Shown: positions 52,866-61,781, numbered from the stretch's first letter. The stretch: 64,000 nt of DNA from Thalassospira lucentensis (GCF_001613805.1 NZ_LPVY01000020.1:147486-211485); one strand, 5' to 3'. Made by a program: numbers and translations. Notes: generated by a model not told the origin, from the letters alone.

Positions 52866-54125
52866 CTAGCGTTGAACGGTTTTGATATCGACACGATCCG
52901 CCGGGCCGGAAGGAACATTGGCACCCAGCGCACGGACATCGATGCGCGTGGACCGCACACCTTTGTCGATCAGATAGGAACGGACCTGCAGGGCGCGCGA
53001 AAGCGACAGGCGGCGTGCCTTGCTGGCATTGTTGGAATCGCCTTCGGCATAGGCCTGAAGCTGGATACGCATGTTTTCATCACTGCCCATGCTTTTGACG
53101 ATGCTGTCAAGCTGGCTGCGTGCGGCGTTGTTCAGCTCGAAACTACCCGAACCGAATGCCAGGCTGTATTCGCCAGCACCGGATGGTGCAGATGCAACCG
53201 GGTCCTTGGCGGCTGGTGGTACTGCGGCGGCTTCGGCGGCCGGTTCTGGAGCCGGGGCAGGCGCGACAGGCGTCTCGTTGCTGGAACGCTGTTCAAGCAT
53301 TTCCTGCGGCGATGTTGTGGTATCGGGCGCCGGGCTTGGTTCCTCTGGCACGTTTGACTTGTCCGGTATAACCGGTTCAGGTGCCGGAGGAGGCGGTGCC
53401 TGTCTGGTTTCCTCGGCCGGAAGCGGCGGGGCTTTTGGGGGGGCGATTTCAGCCGGTTTTGTTTCGACTTTCGGTGCTTCGGGAGCCGGTTCGGCCTTTG
53501 GTGCCGCAGGGGGTTCGGATGCCTGGGCCATTTCGGCGGCTGGAGCCGCGGCCTGTGCCTGTGCCGGTTGCGGTGTTGGTGTCGGTTTGCTTAGCGGAAC
53601 CGGTGCGCTGCCACTGCCTGTTTTTGCGGCTGCCACCGGGGCAGCCGGTTTGGCGCGCGGGGCTGCAGCCGGTTCAGGCCGGTTAAGCGTGATCACCTGA
53701 TTTGCGCCATCATCATAGGACGGGCTGGTTGTGACACCGGGGACGCCGTAAAATTGCGACCGGGTCGGGATATCGTTGCTGCCGGCACCATCAATGACGA
53801 CGGTTTCAAATCCGTCACCATATGTCGTGCCGCTGACATCCTGCGCAAAGCGGTCTGCGGCAAGGAATTCCGAATGCGGGCGGGTTTCGGGATAGATCAG
53901 ATCGCTGCCGGCGATCGAAATATGTTCGCGCGAAACCGAGGGTGAAAGATAATTCGGTACGGTCGGTTGTCCGCCGATGCCGTCGGCAACGTCCCAGTTT
54001 ACCTGTACGCTGTCGTCAACGGATACGGGGGTGTATTGCTGTGCGGATGCACCGCCACTGACAACCGCATTACCGCCCAGTGCTGCCATGAATGCCAGCA
54101 CCGAAATCTTGGAATACCCCTTCAT
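52866..54125 (-). CDS. secreted OmpA-family protein with Pro/Ala-rich linker
   Basis: A 419-residue protein: signal peptide (about 1-28, ending ASAQ), a middle region of about 120 residues, a long low-complexity Pro/Ala/Glu-rich linker (about 150-310), and a C-terminal OmpA-like domain (YSLAFGSGSFELNNAARSQLDSIVKSM, RRLSLSRALQVRSYLIDKGVRSTRIDVRALGA). It is the first gene of a three-gene operon with the stator-like proteins and could link them to peptidoglycan or the outer membrane. ATG 54125 is used; TTG 54128 is in frame. Confidence 0.82.
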   Translation of the reverse strand: MKGYSKISVLAFMAALGGNAVVSGGASAQQYTPVSVDDSVQVNWDVADGIGGQPTVPNYLSPSVSREHISIAGSDLIYPETRPHSEFLAADRFAQDVSGTTYGDGFETVVIDGAGSNDIPTRSQFYGVPGVTTSPSYDDGANQVITLNRPEPAAAPRAKPAAPVAAAKTGSGSAPVPLSKPTPTPQPAQAQAAAPAAEMAQASEPPAAPKAEPAPEAPKVETKPAEIAPPKAPPLPAEETRQAPPPPAPEPVIPDKSNVPEEPSPAPDTTTSPQEMLEQRSSNETPVAPAPAPEPAAEAAAVPPAAKDPVASAPSGAGEYSLAFGSGSFELNNAARSQLDSIVKSMGSDENMRIQLQAYAEGDSNNASKARRLSLSRALQVRSYLIDKGVRSTRIDVRALGANVPSGPADRVDIKTVQR

Positions 54126-54332
54126 CAAATCGCAGGCCCCTTGTTACCCTGTGTTTGAACACGTTGTTTTATAACGCACAGTTTTGTGTCGATCTTTTGG
54201 CACATTGTTCTTTGTTCATTGTGCCACCCCGATCCAGCCCCCCCGATATATGGTTGGCCAGACGGCAAGTACCATAGCTTAGAGCTTGATGATGAACAAC
54301 CGCTTTGACCTTTGGCAAGGGGCGGGATGCAA

Positions 54333-54366
54333 AAAGGGCATCCGTGCCAAAGCAGGGATGCCCTTT
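54333..54366 (-). terminator. intrinsic terminator of the efp-suhB unit
   Basis: AAAGGGCATCC (54333-54343) pairs with GGATGCCCTTT (54356-54366) around a 12-nt loop. The minus strand continues into TTTTTGC. Confidence 0.88.
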
Positions 54367-54392
54367 CAAAAAACGGTAATAAAAGCTGATAC

Positions 54393-55202
54393 TTACTCGG
54401 TAACGGCTTTTTTGAGCGTCTTGGCCAGCACGGGCTGGATATAGTCGTTGGCGGCAACGACGCTGCCGGTGCCAAGCATGTTGGTGCCACCTTTGGCATC
54501 GCGGACATAGCCGCCTGCTTCGGTGATCATCAGAAGGCCCGCAGCGATATCCCACGCATTAAGATGGGATTCCCAGTAACCGTCAAAGCGACCGGCGGCA
54601 ACATAGGCCAGATCAAGCGATGCGGCACCCATGCGGCGCACGCCGGCACAACGATCCATGACCGAATGAAGCTGTTTTTCGAACGCGGCGTGATCGCCAT
54701 GTCCGATATGCGGAACACCGCATGCCAGAACGCATTCATTCAGGCGACGACGACCCGAAACACGCAGGCGACGGTTATCAAGATAGGCGCCAACGCCTTT
54801 TTCGGCCCAGAAGAATTCATCCTTGGCGACATCGTAAATGATGCCGGCAATGATTTCGTCACCCTTTTGCAGGGCCACGGAAATCGCAAAATGCGGAATG
54901 CCGTGCAGGAAATTGGTGGTGCCATCAAGCGGATCGATGATCCAGCGGTGCTCCGGATCGGAGCCCTTGATTTCGCCGCCTTCTTCCAGAAGGAAACCAT
55001 AGCCCGGACGCGCACGTTCGAGTTCTTCGCGCAGGCGTTTTTCGGCACGGTGATCGGCAGCAGATACGAAATCTGCCGGGCCTTTCATCGACACCTGAAG
55101 GTTTTCGACTTCACCGAAGTCGCGTTTAAGTCCATAGGCCGCCTTTTCGACGGCCTTGAACATGACATTGATATTTGCTGAACGACGGGCGGCGCCACGC
55201 AC
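54393..55202 (-). CDS. suhB: inositol monophosphatase family protein (SuhB-like, GTG start)
   Basis: A 269-residue Mg-dependent phosphatase. Metal ligands are seen in LEEGGEIKGSDPEHRWIIDPLDGTTNFLHG and in LNAWDIAAGLLMITEAGG. Members dephosphorylate inositol-1-phosphate; SuhB also binds the rRNA antitermination complex in enterobacteria. GTG 55202 follows GGGAG at 6-nt spacing, and the ARRSANINVMFKAVEKAA start matches alphaproteobacterial SuhB. It follows efp by 54 bp, a conserved pairing. Confidence 0.9.
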   Translation of the reverse strand: MRGAARRSANINVMFKAVEKAAYGLKRDFGEVENLQVSMKGPADFVSAADHRAEKRLREELERARPGYGFLLEEGGEIKGSDPEHRWIIDPLDGTTNFLHGIPHFAISVALQKGDEIIAGIIYDVAKDEFFWAEKGVGAYLDNRRLRVSGRRRLNECVLACGVPHIGHGDHAAFEKQLHSVMDRCAGVRRMGAASLDLAYVAAGRFDGYWESHLNAWDIAAGLLMITEAGGYVRDAKGGTNMLGTGSVVAANDYIQPVLAKTLKKAVTE

Positions 55203-55256
55203 GGCTCATCTCCCGGTGTTTGAAAGTAAAAAAGGAAGGCCCAAGGACGAATGTCC

Positions 55257-55823
55257 TTAGTCTTTTGCACGCTCGAGATAGGTGCATTCGGTCGTGTTCA
55301 CGACAACGCGCGTACCCGATTCAATATGCGGCGGCACCAGAATGCGAACGCCATTATCAAGAACAGCCGGCTTGAAGGAAGAAGACTGGGTCTGCCCTTT
55401 GACAACCGCGTCGGCTTCGACGATCTGGCAGACAACATGTTCGGGCAGGGTAACGGCAAGCGGTTCGCCTTCGAAGGATTCGATGGTGACGACCATGCCG
55501 TCCTGAAGGAATACAGCCGGTTCACCGACGAGTTCCGCATTGACTGTGATCTGTTCGAAAGTTTCGCTGTCCATGAAGGTGATCATGTCACCATCGGCAA
55601 ACAGATAGGTATATTCATTCTGTTCCAGACGAATACGTTCGACGGTTTCCGAGGCACGGAAACGTTCGTTCAGCTTGGTGCCGGTACGAATGTCTTTGAG
55701 TTCAACCTGGTTAAACGCACCGCCTTTACCCGGCTTCACAGCCTGGCATTTTACCGCACGCCACAGGGCACCTTTATGTTCGATAAGGTTACCCGGACGG
55801 ATTTCGTTGCCGTTGATTTTCAT
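55257..55823 (-). CDS. efp: translation elongation factor P
   Basis: A 188-residue, three-domain OB-fold protein that rescues ribosomes stalled at polyproline. The tip loop is KPGKGGAF, where the lysine near residue 33 is the site modified by EpmA-type enzymes in many bacteria. It ends with the expected [22 protein letters not shown] tail. Upstream of suhB in one unit. The nearby OmpA-like protein with a proline-rich linker is the sort of substrate that needs EF-P. Confidence 0.95.
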   Translation of the reverse strand: MKINGNEIRPGNLIEHKGALWRAVKCQAVKPGKGGAFNQVELKDIRTGTKLNERFRASETVERIRLEQNEYTYLFADGDMITFMDSETFEQITVNAELVGEPAVFLQDGMVVTIESFEGEPLAVTLPEHVVCQIVEADAVVKGQTQSSSFKPAVLDNGVRILVPPHIESGTRVVVNTTECTYLERAKD

Positions 55824-56018
55824 GGCACCAACCGTTCTTTCAGATCACAGATTCACGATGTAAGCGGGACACCCGTCCCATTAAAGTCGGGCTTAACTAC
55901 CAGTTTGGCGAATTTGCTGCAAGCAGATTGATCAGGGTTTGCGTGCATGGCAAACCGTCATTCGCGCATGGCTGGCGCCAAATCCCTGCGGTTAAAAGGG
56001 GATAAACCGGGCTGGGTT

Positions 56019-56669
56019 TCAGTCCGAGGCAGCGGCAATCGCGGCCTTGATCGCCTTTGCCCCGGCTTCCGGCCCGTCCGGATGGCTCCAGACTCCGCCC
56101 GTGACAGCGATGAAATCGGCACCGGCTTCGACGATCGGGCCAAGGTTATCAGCCGTGATGCCGCCAATCGCGACGCAGGGGACGGTTGTAAAGGTCGTCC
56201 AGATTTCGATGATTTCCGGGGTGACGCTGGTTTTGGCTTCTTTGGTTTGGGTCGGATAGAACGCGCCAAACGCCACGTAATCCGCCCCTTTTTCACCAAG
56301 TTCCATGGCGCGATGGCGGCTGTCATAGCAGGACACGCCGACAATGTGTTCTTCGCCCATGATGGCGCGCGCCTCGGCGTAGCTGGCGTCTTCTTCGCCG
56401 ACATGAACGCCATCAACACCCGATTTTTTGGCGATATCGGGGCGGTCATTGAGGATCAGGGGAATGTCGCGGTCTGAGCACAGCGGCAGGATTGCATCAA
56501 TCGCCTTGCGGATTTCATCATCGGAAACGTCTTTGAGACGAAGCTGCAGACAATCAATCGCACCGGTATCAAGCACGGATTTCAAAAGGTCCGGAAACAC
56601 GGCCAGATCGATTTTTGGCGGTGTCAGAAGATAAAGGCCGGTTTGGTCGTCTGCGTTCACAATGGTCAT
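56019..56669 (-). CDS. thiE: thiamine phosphate synthase
   Basis: A 216-residue TIM-barrel enzyme joining HMP diphosphate and thiazole phosphate to thiamine phosphate. Motifs are CLQLRLKD, LILNDRPDIAKKSGVDGVHVGEEDASY, GVSCYDSRHRAMELGEKGADYVAFGAFYPTQTK and VAIGGITADNLGPIVEAGADFIAV. It follows the unknown 148-residue gene by 50 bp on the same strand, downstream of gap and tkt. Confidence 0.92.
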   Translation of the reverse strand: MTIVNADDQTGLYLLTPPKIDLAVFPDLLKSVLDTGAIDCLQLRLKDVSDDEIRKAIDAILPLCSDRDIPLILNDRPDIAKKSGVDGVHVGEEDASYAEARAIMGEEHIVGVSCYDSRHRAMELGEKGADYVAFGAFYPTQTKEAKTSVTPEIIEIWTTFTTVPCVAIGGITADNLGPIVEAGADFIAVTGGVWSHPDGPEAGAKAIKAAIAAASD

Positions 56670-56719
56670 TCCTGATCAAAAACTGCGTATCATGTAACGT
56701 TTCATCACCCTTTTGGCAA

Positions 56720-57166
56720 TCACCCAGCCAAAAACGCCGAAAGCCGCCGATCCAGTTCCGCATCGGGCAGGTAATCGTCACCGGTTTCGTAAATCCGGTC
56801 CGGCGCGGGCAGGGCGGTGATGACCCGGCATCCCGACTTTGAGCCGAGATTTTCAAGCCGGGCTTTCAGATCATCGGGCAGATCGTCATCAAGCAATACC
56901 GCATCCAGTCCGGTTTCCATCGCGGCCAGGGCCGATGCGCGACGCCCGCGACAATCAAGGATGCCGTGAATGAGAGCATCGGGAAATTCGGTTCGTAATC
57001 TGTTGATCAGGGTGGCAAACCACTGCGCGCCAAGCGACGCACCGGCATTTTCGGGCGACAGCAGATTGATCCGCGCATGCCCTGCCACAAGACCGGCGAC
57101 ACGGCAGGCTGATTGGCCGCCAGCCATGCCATGAATGCGAATGAAAAGGTTTGTGGTGTCTTTCAT
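56720..57166 (-). CDS. conserved-looking protein of unknown function
   Basis: A 148-residue protein I cannot place. It begins TTNLFIRIHGMAGGQSACRVAGLVAGHARINLLSPENA, then has a run of predicted alternating strands and helices (LIHGILDCRGRRASALAAMETGLDAVLLDDDLPDDLKARLENLGSKSG, VITALPAPDRIYETGDDYLP), as in a small alpha/beta or half-barrel fold. No signal peptide or membrane segment. It lies between gap and thiE on the same strand. A metabolic role is suggested only by position. Confidence 0.65.
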   Translation of the reverse strand: MKDTTNLFIRIHGMAGGQSACRVAGLVAGHARINLLSPENAGASLGAQWFATLINRLRTEFPDALIHGILDCRGRRASALAAMETGLDAVLLDDDLPDDLKARLENLGSKSGCRVITALPAPDRIYETGDDYLPDAELDRRLSAFLAG

Positions 57167-57200
57167 CGGGGCAAAATATCACCGGGTCGGGATTTGCCAA

Positions 57201-57227
57201 ACAGAAAGGGCGACCCGAAGGCCGCCC
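57201..57227 (-). terminator. short intrinsic terminator after gap
   Basis: On the minus strand GGGCGGCC-TTCG-GGTCGCCC (complement of 57208-57227) is an 8-bp stem with one mismatch and a stable tetraloop, followed by TTTCTG. It separates gap from the unknown gene. Confidence 0.75.
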
Positions 57228-57256
57228 TGATCCGGATCGATAGCTTCAAGTTCCGA

Positions 57257-58264
57257 TTAAAGGAACTTCGCCATGGCAACGGCGGTATCGGACATACGGT
57301 TCGAGAAGCCCCACTCGTTGTCGTACCAAGACAGGATACGGACGAAGTTGCCGCCGATAACCTGGGTCTGGGTGACGTCGAAGGTCGAGCTGTTCGGATT
57401 GTGGTTGAAGTCAATCGAGACCAGCGGTGCATCGCAAACGCCAAGAACACCCTTGAGCGGGCCGTTTGCGGCTTCCTTGATCGCGGCATTGATTTCATCA
57501 GCCGTGGTGTCGCGACCGGCAACGAAGGTCAGGTCAACCATCGAAACGTTCGGGGTCGGGACACGGATGGCGGTGCCATCAAGCTTGCCTTTGAGTTCCG
57601 GAAGAACCAGACCAACGGCCTTGGCCGCACCGGTCGAGGTCGGGATCATCGAAAGCGAAGCGGCACGGGCGCGGCGCAGATCCTTGTGCAGGCTGTCGAC
57701 CGTGTTCTGGTCGCCGGTAAAGGCGTGAACGGTGGTCATGAAGCCCTTGGTGATGCCAACGGTCTTGTTCAGAACGTCTGCAACCGGTGCCAGGCAGTTG
57801 GTGGTGCAGGATGCGTTCGAAACGATGATGTCGGATGCGGTCAGGGTATCGCTGTTAACACCGTAAACGACGGTTTTGATGTCGCCCTTTGCCGGGGCGG
57901 AAATCAGAACGCGTTTGGCACCCGCGGTCAGGTGTTTGCCGGCACCCGCTTCGTCAAGGAAGATGCCGGTGCATTCGAATGCGATATCGACATTCAGAGC
58001 GCCCCACGGCAGGTTCGCCGGATCGCGTTCCGAGCAGACCTTGATCGCCTTGCCGTCGATGACAAGGTCGTTGCCTTCGGCTTTGACGTCATTGGCAAGA
58101 ACGCCATGAACGGAATCGTATTTCAGAAGATGTGCGTTGGTGGCGACGTCACCCAGGTCGTTGATGGCCACGACTTCAACATCGGTACGGCCGCTTTCAA
58201 CGATGGCACGCAGAACCAGACGGCCAATACGACCAAAACCATTAATCGCTACGCGAATAGCCAT
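57257..58264 (-). CDS. gap: glyceraldehyde-3-phosphate dehydrogenase, type I
   Basis: A 335-residue NAD(P)-dependent enzyme of glycolysis, gluconeogenesis and the Calvin cycle. It has the Rossmann start VAINGFGRIGRLVLRAI, the catalytic cysteine in SNASCTTNCLAP (near residue 155), and the WYDNEWGFSNRM closing motif. GGAGGG lies five bases before ATG 58264. It follows tkt on the same strand after a terminator, so it has its own promoter. The pgk and fba genes that often follow gap in related bacteria are absent here. Confidence 0.95.
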   Translation of the reverse strand: MAIRVAINGFGRIGRLVLRAIVESGRTDVEVVAINDLGDVATNAHLLKYDSVHGVLANDVKAEGNDLVIDGKAIKVCSERDPANLPWGALNVDIAFECTGIFLDEAGAGKHLTAGAKRVLISAPAKGDIKTVVYGVNSDTLTASDIIVSNASCTTNCLAPVADVLNKTVGITKGFMTTVHAFTGDQNTVDSLHKDLRRARAASLSMIPTSTGAAKAVGLVLPELKGKLDGTAIRVPTPNVSMVDLTFVAGRDTTADEINAAIKEAANGPLKGVLGVCDAPLVSIDFNHNPNSSTFDVTQTQVIGGNFVRILSWYDNEWGFSNRMSDTAVAMAKFL

Positions 58265-58340
58265 TCATCCCTCCAAAATTATGATGATTGGTACCTGGGG
58301 AGTATCAATCACGGCTTAGGGTTCAACCCCATAGAAAAAA

Positions 58341-58369
58341 GGCCGGATCGGCATATTACCGATCCGGCC
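58341..58369 (-). terminator. intrinsic terminator of tkt
   Basis: GGCCGGATCGG (58341-58351) pairs perfectly with CCGATCCGGCC (58359-58369). The minus strand continues with six T residues. It lies just past the tkt stop. Confidence 0.94.
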
Positions 58370-58376
58370 CCTTGAA

Positions 58377-60359
58377 TTAAACGAGTTCTTTGGCTGCCTT
58401 GACCAGCGCCTCGGCAGTGATGCCGAAATGCTCGTAAAGGACTTCGGCCGGTGCCGAGGCACCAAAGCCGTGCATGCCAATGACTTTGCCGTTGTCGCCA
58501 ACGTATTTTTCCCAGCCGAACACCGACAGGGCTTCGATGGCGATGCGCGGTTTGTCGCCAAGGACTTCCTTGCGATATTCCGGCGACTGCGCGTCGAACA
58601 GTTCCCAGCTTGGCAGGGAGACGACAGCGGCATTGATGCCGTCGGCTTTGAGTTTGGCCTGTGCGTTTACGGCAATTTCGACTTCGGAGCCGGTCGCGAT
58701 CAGGGTGACCTGACGATCACCGTCGCAATCGGAAATCACGTAACCGCCGCGCGCGACAAGGTTGTCTTCGCGGTATTCGGTGCGCAGGGTCGGCAGGTTC
58801 TGACGGGTCAGCGCCATGACGGTCGGGCCGGTTTCGTTGGTGATCGCCATTGCCCATGCTTCGGCGGTTTCAACCGCATCGGCCGGGCGGATGACGGTAA
58901 CGTTCGGCATTGCGCGCAGGGACGCGACATGTTCGACCGGCTGATGGGTCGGGCCGTCTTCGCCAAGACCGATGGAATCATGGGTCATGACATAGACAAC
59001 ACGCTGGTTCATCAGGGCCGACAGACGGATTGCCGGGCGGCAATAGTCGGTGAAGACCAGGAAGGTGCCACCATAAGGCAGAACGCCGCCATGAAGTGCC
59101 AGACCATTCATGGCCGCAGCCATACCGTGTTCACGGATACCGTAATAGATATAGCCGCCATGATAGCCGCCATCAGCGGTGATCGGGGCCTGAACGCCGG
59201 TTTTGGTGTTGTTCGAGCCGGTCAGGTCGGCAGAACCGCCGATCATTTCCGGGATTGCCTTGGTCAGGACTTCAAGAACGTTCTGCGACGATTTGCGGGT
59301 TGCGACTTTCGGTAGTTCAGCGGTGATCTGCTTTTTGTAGTCGTTGAACGCGTCAATCCAGTTTTCCGGCAGTTTGCCCTCGACGCGACGTTCGAATTCG
59401 TCCTTGAGGGAGGCTTCGAGATTTTCGAAACGCGAACCCCATGCATCGAAATCGGCCTTGCCGCGTGCACCGGCACTGCGCCATGCGTCGAGAATGTCGG
59501 CCGGAATATCGAACGGCTCGGCCGTCCAGCCGAGTTTTTCACGCGCACCGGCAAGTTCGGTCGCGCCAAGCGGGGATCCATGCGTTGCCGAGGTGCCACC
59601 CTTGGTCGGGGCGCCAAAACCGATTTCGGTCTTGCAGGCGATCATCGAGGGCGTGTTGGTGGTTTTTGCCTGGGCAATGGCGGCTTCGATGGCGACCGGA
59701 TCGTGGCCGTCAATCTGCTGCACGTCCCAGCCAGCGGCTTCGAAACGTTTTTTGTGATCTTCGGACGTCGACAGAGAGGTCGGGCCGTCGATTGAAATGC
59801 CGTTATCGTCAAACAGGACGATCAGTTTCGACAGTTTCAGGTGACCGGCCATCGAAATGGCTTCCTGCGAGATGCCTTCCATCAGGCAGCCGTCGCCGGC
59901 AATCACGTAAGTGAAATGATCGACAACGTCATTGCCAAAGCGCGCATTCATGATGCGTTCGCCAAGCGCGAAACCGACCGAGGTTGCAATGCCCTGACCC
60001 AGCGGGCCGGTGGTGGTTTCGATACCGGCACCATGGCCATATTCCGGGTGACCCGCGGTGCGGAAGCCCATCTGACGGAAATTCTTGATCTGATCCAGAT
60101 CGAAATCTTCGTAACCCGTAAGGTGCAGAAGCGAATAAAGCAGCATCGAACCGTGACCTGCGGACAGGATGAAACGGTCGCGGTCGGGCCAGTTCGGGTG
60201 CTTGGGATCAAATTTCAGGAATTTGGTATAAAGAACAGTCGCGACGTCTGCCATGCCCATCGGCATGCCGGGATGTCCGGAGTTGGCTTTTTCGACGGCG
60301 TCGGCCGAAAGAAAGCGAATGGCATTGGCCATGCGGTTGTGTTCTGATTGCGTCGTCAT
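58377..60359 (-). CDS. tkt: transketolase
   Basis: A 660-residue TPP enzyme that moves two-carbon ketol units between sugar phosphates in the pentose-phosphate and Calvin pathways. Motifs include FLSADAVEKANSGHPGMPMGMAD, GDGCLMEGISQEAISMAGHL (TPP/Mg site), and the pyrimidine-binding TFLVFTDYCRPAIRLSALM and DSIGLGEDGPTHQPVEH. ATG 60359 is chosen; a frame reaching 60464 is not family-like. A 12-bp palindrome at 60408-60419 lies 49 bp upstream. Confidence 0.94.
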   Translation of the reverse strand: MTTQSEHNRMANAIRFLSADAVEKANSGHPGMPMGMADVATVLYTKFLKFDPKHPNWPDRDRFILSAGHGSMLLYSLLHLTGYEDFDLDQIKNFRQMGFRTAGHPEYGHGAGIETTTGPLGQGIATSVGFALGERIMNARFGNDVVDHFTYVIAGDGCLMEGISQEAISMAGHLKLSKLIVLFDDNGISIDGPTSLSTSEDHKKRFEAAGWDVQQIDGHDPVAIEAAIAQAKTTNTPSMIACKTEIGFGAPTKGGTSATHGSPLGATELAGAREKLGWTAEPFDIPADILDAWRSAGARGKADFDAWGSRFENLEASLKDEFERRVEGKLPENWIDAFNDYKKQITAELPKVATRKSSQNVLEVLTKAIPEMIGGSADLTGSNNTKTGVQAPITADGGYHGGYIYYGIREHGMAAAMNGLALHGGVLPYGGTFLVFTDYCRPAIRLSALMNQRVVYVMTHDSIGLGEDGPTHQPVEHVASLRAMPNVTVIRPADAVETAEAWAMAITNETGPTVMALTRQNLPTLRTEYREDNLVARGGYVISDCDGDRQVTLIATGSEVEIAVNAQAKLKADGINAAVVSLPSWELFDAQSPEYRKEVLGDKPRIAIEALSVFGWEKYVGDNGKVIGMHGFGASAPAEVLYEHFGITAEALVKAAKELV

Positions 60360-60837
60360 TGGATGCGGTTCCTGGGGGTTTCGCGGTCGGGCGATGAAAA
60401 CACTTTTAATACATGTATTCCATGTTAACGGAATTCGCGCGGAACATGCCCGCACAGGGGGCATCCGTCAACCGCTTCTGTCGAAAAACTGCGCCTGTTG
60501 TCCTGATTGCGGTTAACGAAAATGACAAACATGTCATGTGGCGATGGTGCTTGTTGACGCGTCCCGATCTTGACCCCTATGTTGCCAGTCGGTCCTGTGT
60601 TCCTTGTATCCTGTTGGTTCAGTGGACGGACCACATATCGTGCAGCATGTCATGGCGGGCTTTTCCATACGATTTTCGGGCATTGATCCCCAAGGCTGAT
60701 ATTTGAAGCCACGGGTTTGTTCGGGAATAAATCAGCCTTTTTCATGACAAAGTCGGTTGGCAGGGTGGCCGATCTTGTGATCAGGAACAGGTTTTGCCTG
60801 TGCTGACCGGGTAGTTTAACAAAGCTGGATATTGAAT
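60360..60837. other. divergent promoter region between tkt and the zapA unit
   Basis: About 480 bp without a gene. It contains AATACATGTATT (60408-60419), a perfect 12-bp palindrome near the tkt start, and ATGACA-N4-TGTCAT (60522-60537). Either could be a regulator site. No terminators or repeats were seen. Confidence 0.5.
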
Positions 60838-61104
60838 ATGTCGCGTTTGCTAGAAGCGAGTAACCGACTAAAAGCGGCCATCGACAGTCTTGATGCTGCC
60901 GCGGAGTCGCGTATGGCCAAAGACATCGGAAACCAGTCCGATGCTGCCGGTGAAGTCGAAACCCTGAAAAGCCAGCTTGCTGCCTTGCGTCAGGATTATG
61001 ACAAGCTCGCAACAGCAACCCAGACCGTTTCGGCCCGCCTTGATGGTGCGGTCGGGCAGTTGCGTCTGGTCCTTGATGATGATCGCGAACAAAAGCAGGC
61101 ATAA
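60838..61104 (+). CDS. small coiled-coil protein (DUF4164-like)
   Basis: An 88-residue helical protein with heptad-like Leu/Ala spacing (LEASNRLKAAIDSLDAAAES, VETLKSQLAALRQDYDKLATATQTV). It is encoded five bases before zapA, the position at which many alphaproteobacteria have a DUF4164 gene. It may work with ZapA at the division ring (compare ZapB), but this is inferred from position and size. Confidence 0.8.
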   Translation: MSRLLEASNRLKAAIDSLDAAAESRMAKDIGNQSDAAGEVETLKSQLAALRQDYDKLATATQTVSARLDGAVGQLRLVLDDDREQKQA

Positions 61105-61109
61105 ATTCC

Positions 61110-61451
61110 ATGGCACAGGTTTCAGTACGAATTAACGGGCGCAGCTATGATGTTGCCTGCGACGATGGTCAGGAAGAACGCCTGATGAACCTAGCGCAAT
61201 ATGTCGATGAGCGGGTTCGCGAGATTGCCGGTGCGGTTGGCCAGATTGGCGAGCAGCGCCTTCTGGTGATGACCAGTCTTCTGATTGCCGACGAGCTTGG
61301 CGACGTGCATGAAAAATTGCGCAGTCGCCAGACAATGGCGGCACCGGAGCCCGGCAGTGTCAGTGCCGCCGAAGGTGACGCGATTGCGGAAAACATGGAA
61401 AGCATGGCTGTTCGCATCGAAGCTATTGCGCAAAAGCTTTCGCAGGACTAA
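61110..61451 (+). CDS. zapA: cell division protein ZapA
   Basis: A 113-residue protein that bundles FtsZ filaments. It has the family start VSVRINGRSYDVACDDGQEERLMNLAQYVDERVREIAG and a long C-terminal coiled-coil helix. The tail (about 75-113) is Ala/Glu-rich. Starts five bases after the upstream stop; a 6S RNA gene follows. Confidence 0.92.
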   Translation: MAQVSVRINGRSYDVACDDGQEERLMNLAQYVDERVREIAGAVGQIGEQRLLVMTSLLIADELGDVHEKLRSRQTMAAPEPGSVSAAEGDAIAENMESMAVRIEAIAQKLSQD

Positions 61452-61781
61452 GTTCCGGACGCTGACTGTTTTCGATGCGCCGTTCGCGGCGATCGGGTGC
61501 AGCAGCAATTCGGGGGCTGCCCTGTTCGTCAGGTTCGCTAATTCCCGGGGCCGATGCTCATTTCTCTAGGGAGCTGTCCCTGTCGAGGCCGTGGTCTCGT
61601 TATACGGCGCCCACCTGCACACGCAGGTCACGAGGAATTACCACATGGCCAACGGCAGCGGTGGCTCCCACTTAATTCATATCCCCATCTCATTTATGTT
61701 GTGCATCAAACGGTGCGTCTGACAGGGGCATCGGTTACAGTCATGTCCGAATTTCGGGCGTGCGACGAAACAGGAAATACA
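61452..61781. other. intergenic region holding the 6S RNA gene
   Basis: About 330 bp between zapA and the YmdB-like gene. Its centre is the structured RNA at about 61512-61671. The 5-formyltetrahydrofolate cyclo-ligase gene that commonly follows ssrS is missing. Open frames through the RNA are not coding. Confidence 0.7.
61512..61671 (+). ncRNA. ssrS: 6S RNA
   Basis: A structured RNA directly after zapA, the conserved site of ssrS. GGCTGCC (61515-61521) can close with GGCAGC (61654-61659) plus the flanking G-rich and C-rich ends. An internal hairpin, ACCTG-CACACG-CAGGT (61613-61628), resembles the 3' arm of alphaproteobacterial 6S RNAs, beside GATGCTCAT and CACGAGG segments. It would bind sigma-70 RNA polymerase as an open-promoter mimic. 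Ends are approximate. Confidence 0.75.

Noticed and set aside
51576..53357. A 593-codon open frame on the plus strand
   Set aside because: Antisense to the MotB-like, MotA-like and OmpA-like genes, which have strong domain evidence and ribosome sites.
50501..54125. Zorya-type anti-phage system
   Set aside because: Only the membrane components have counterparts. No ZorC, ZorD or ZorE-like gene is adjacent, and the trio sits in a stable housekeeping region.
61554..61781. N-terminal extension of the YmdB-like protein
   Set aside because: The extension would be read through the 6S RNA, while ATG 61782 has a ribosome site and matches the conserved family start.
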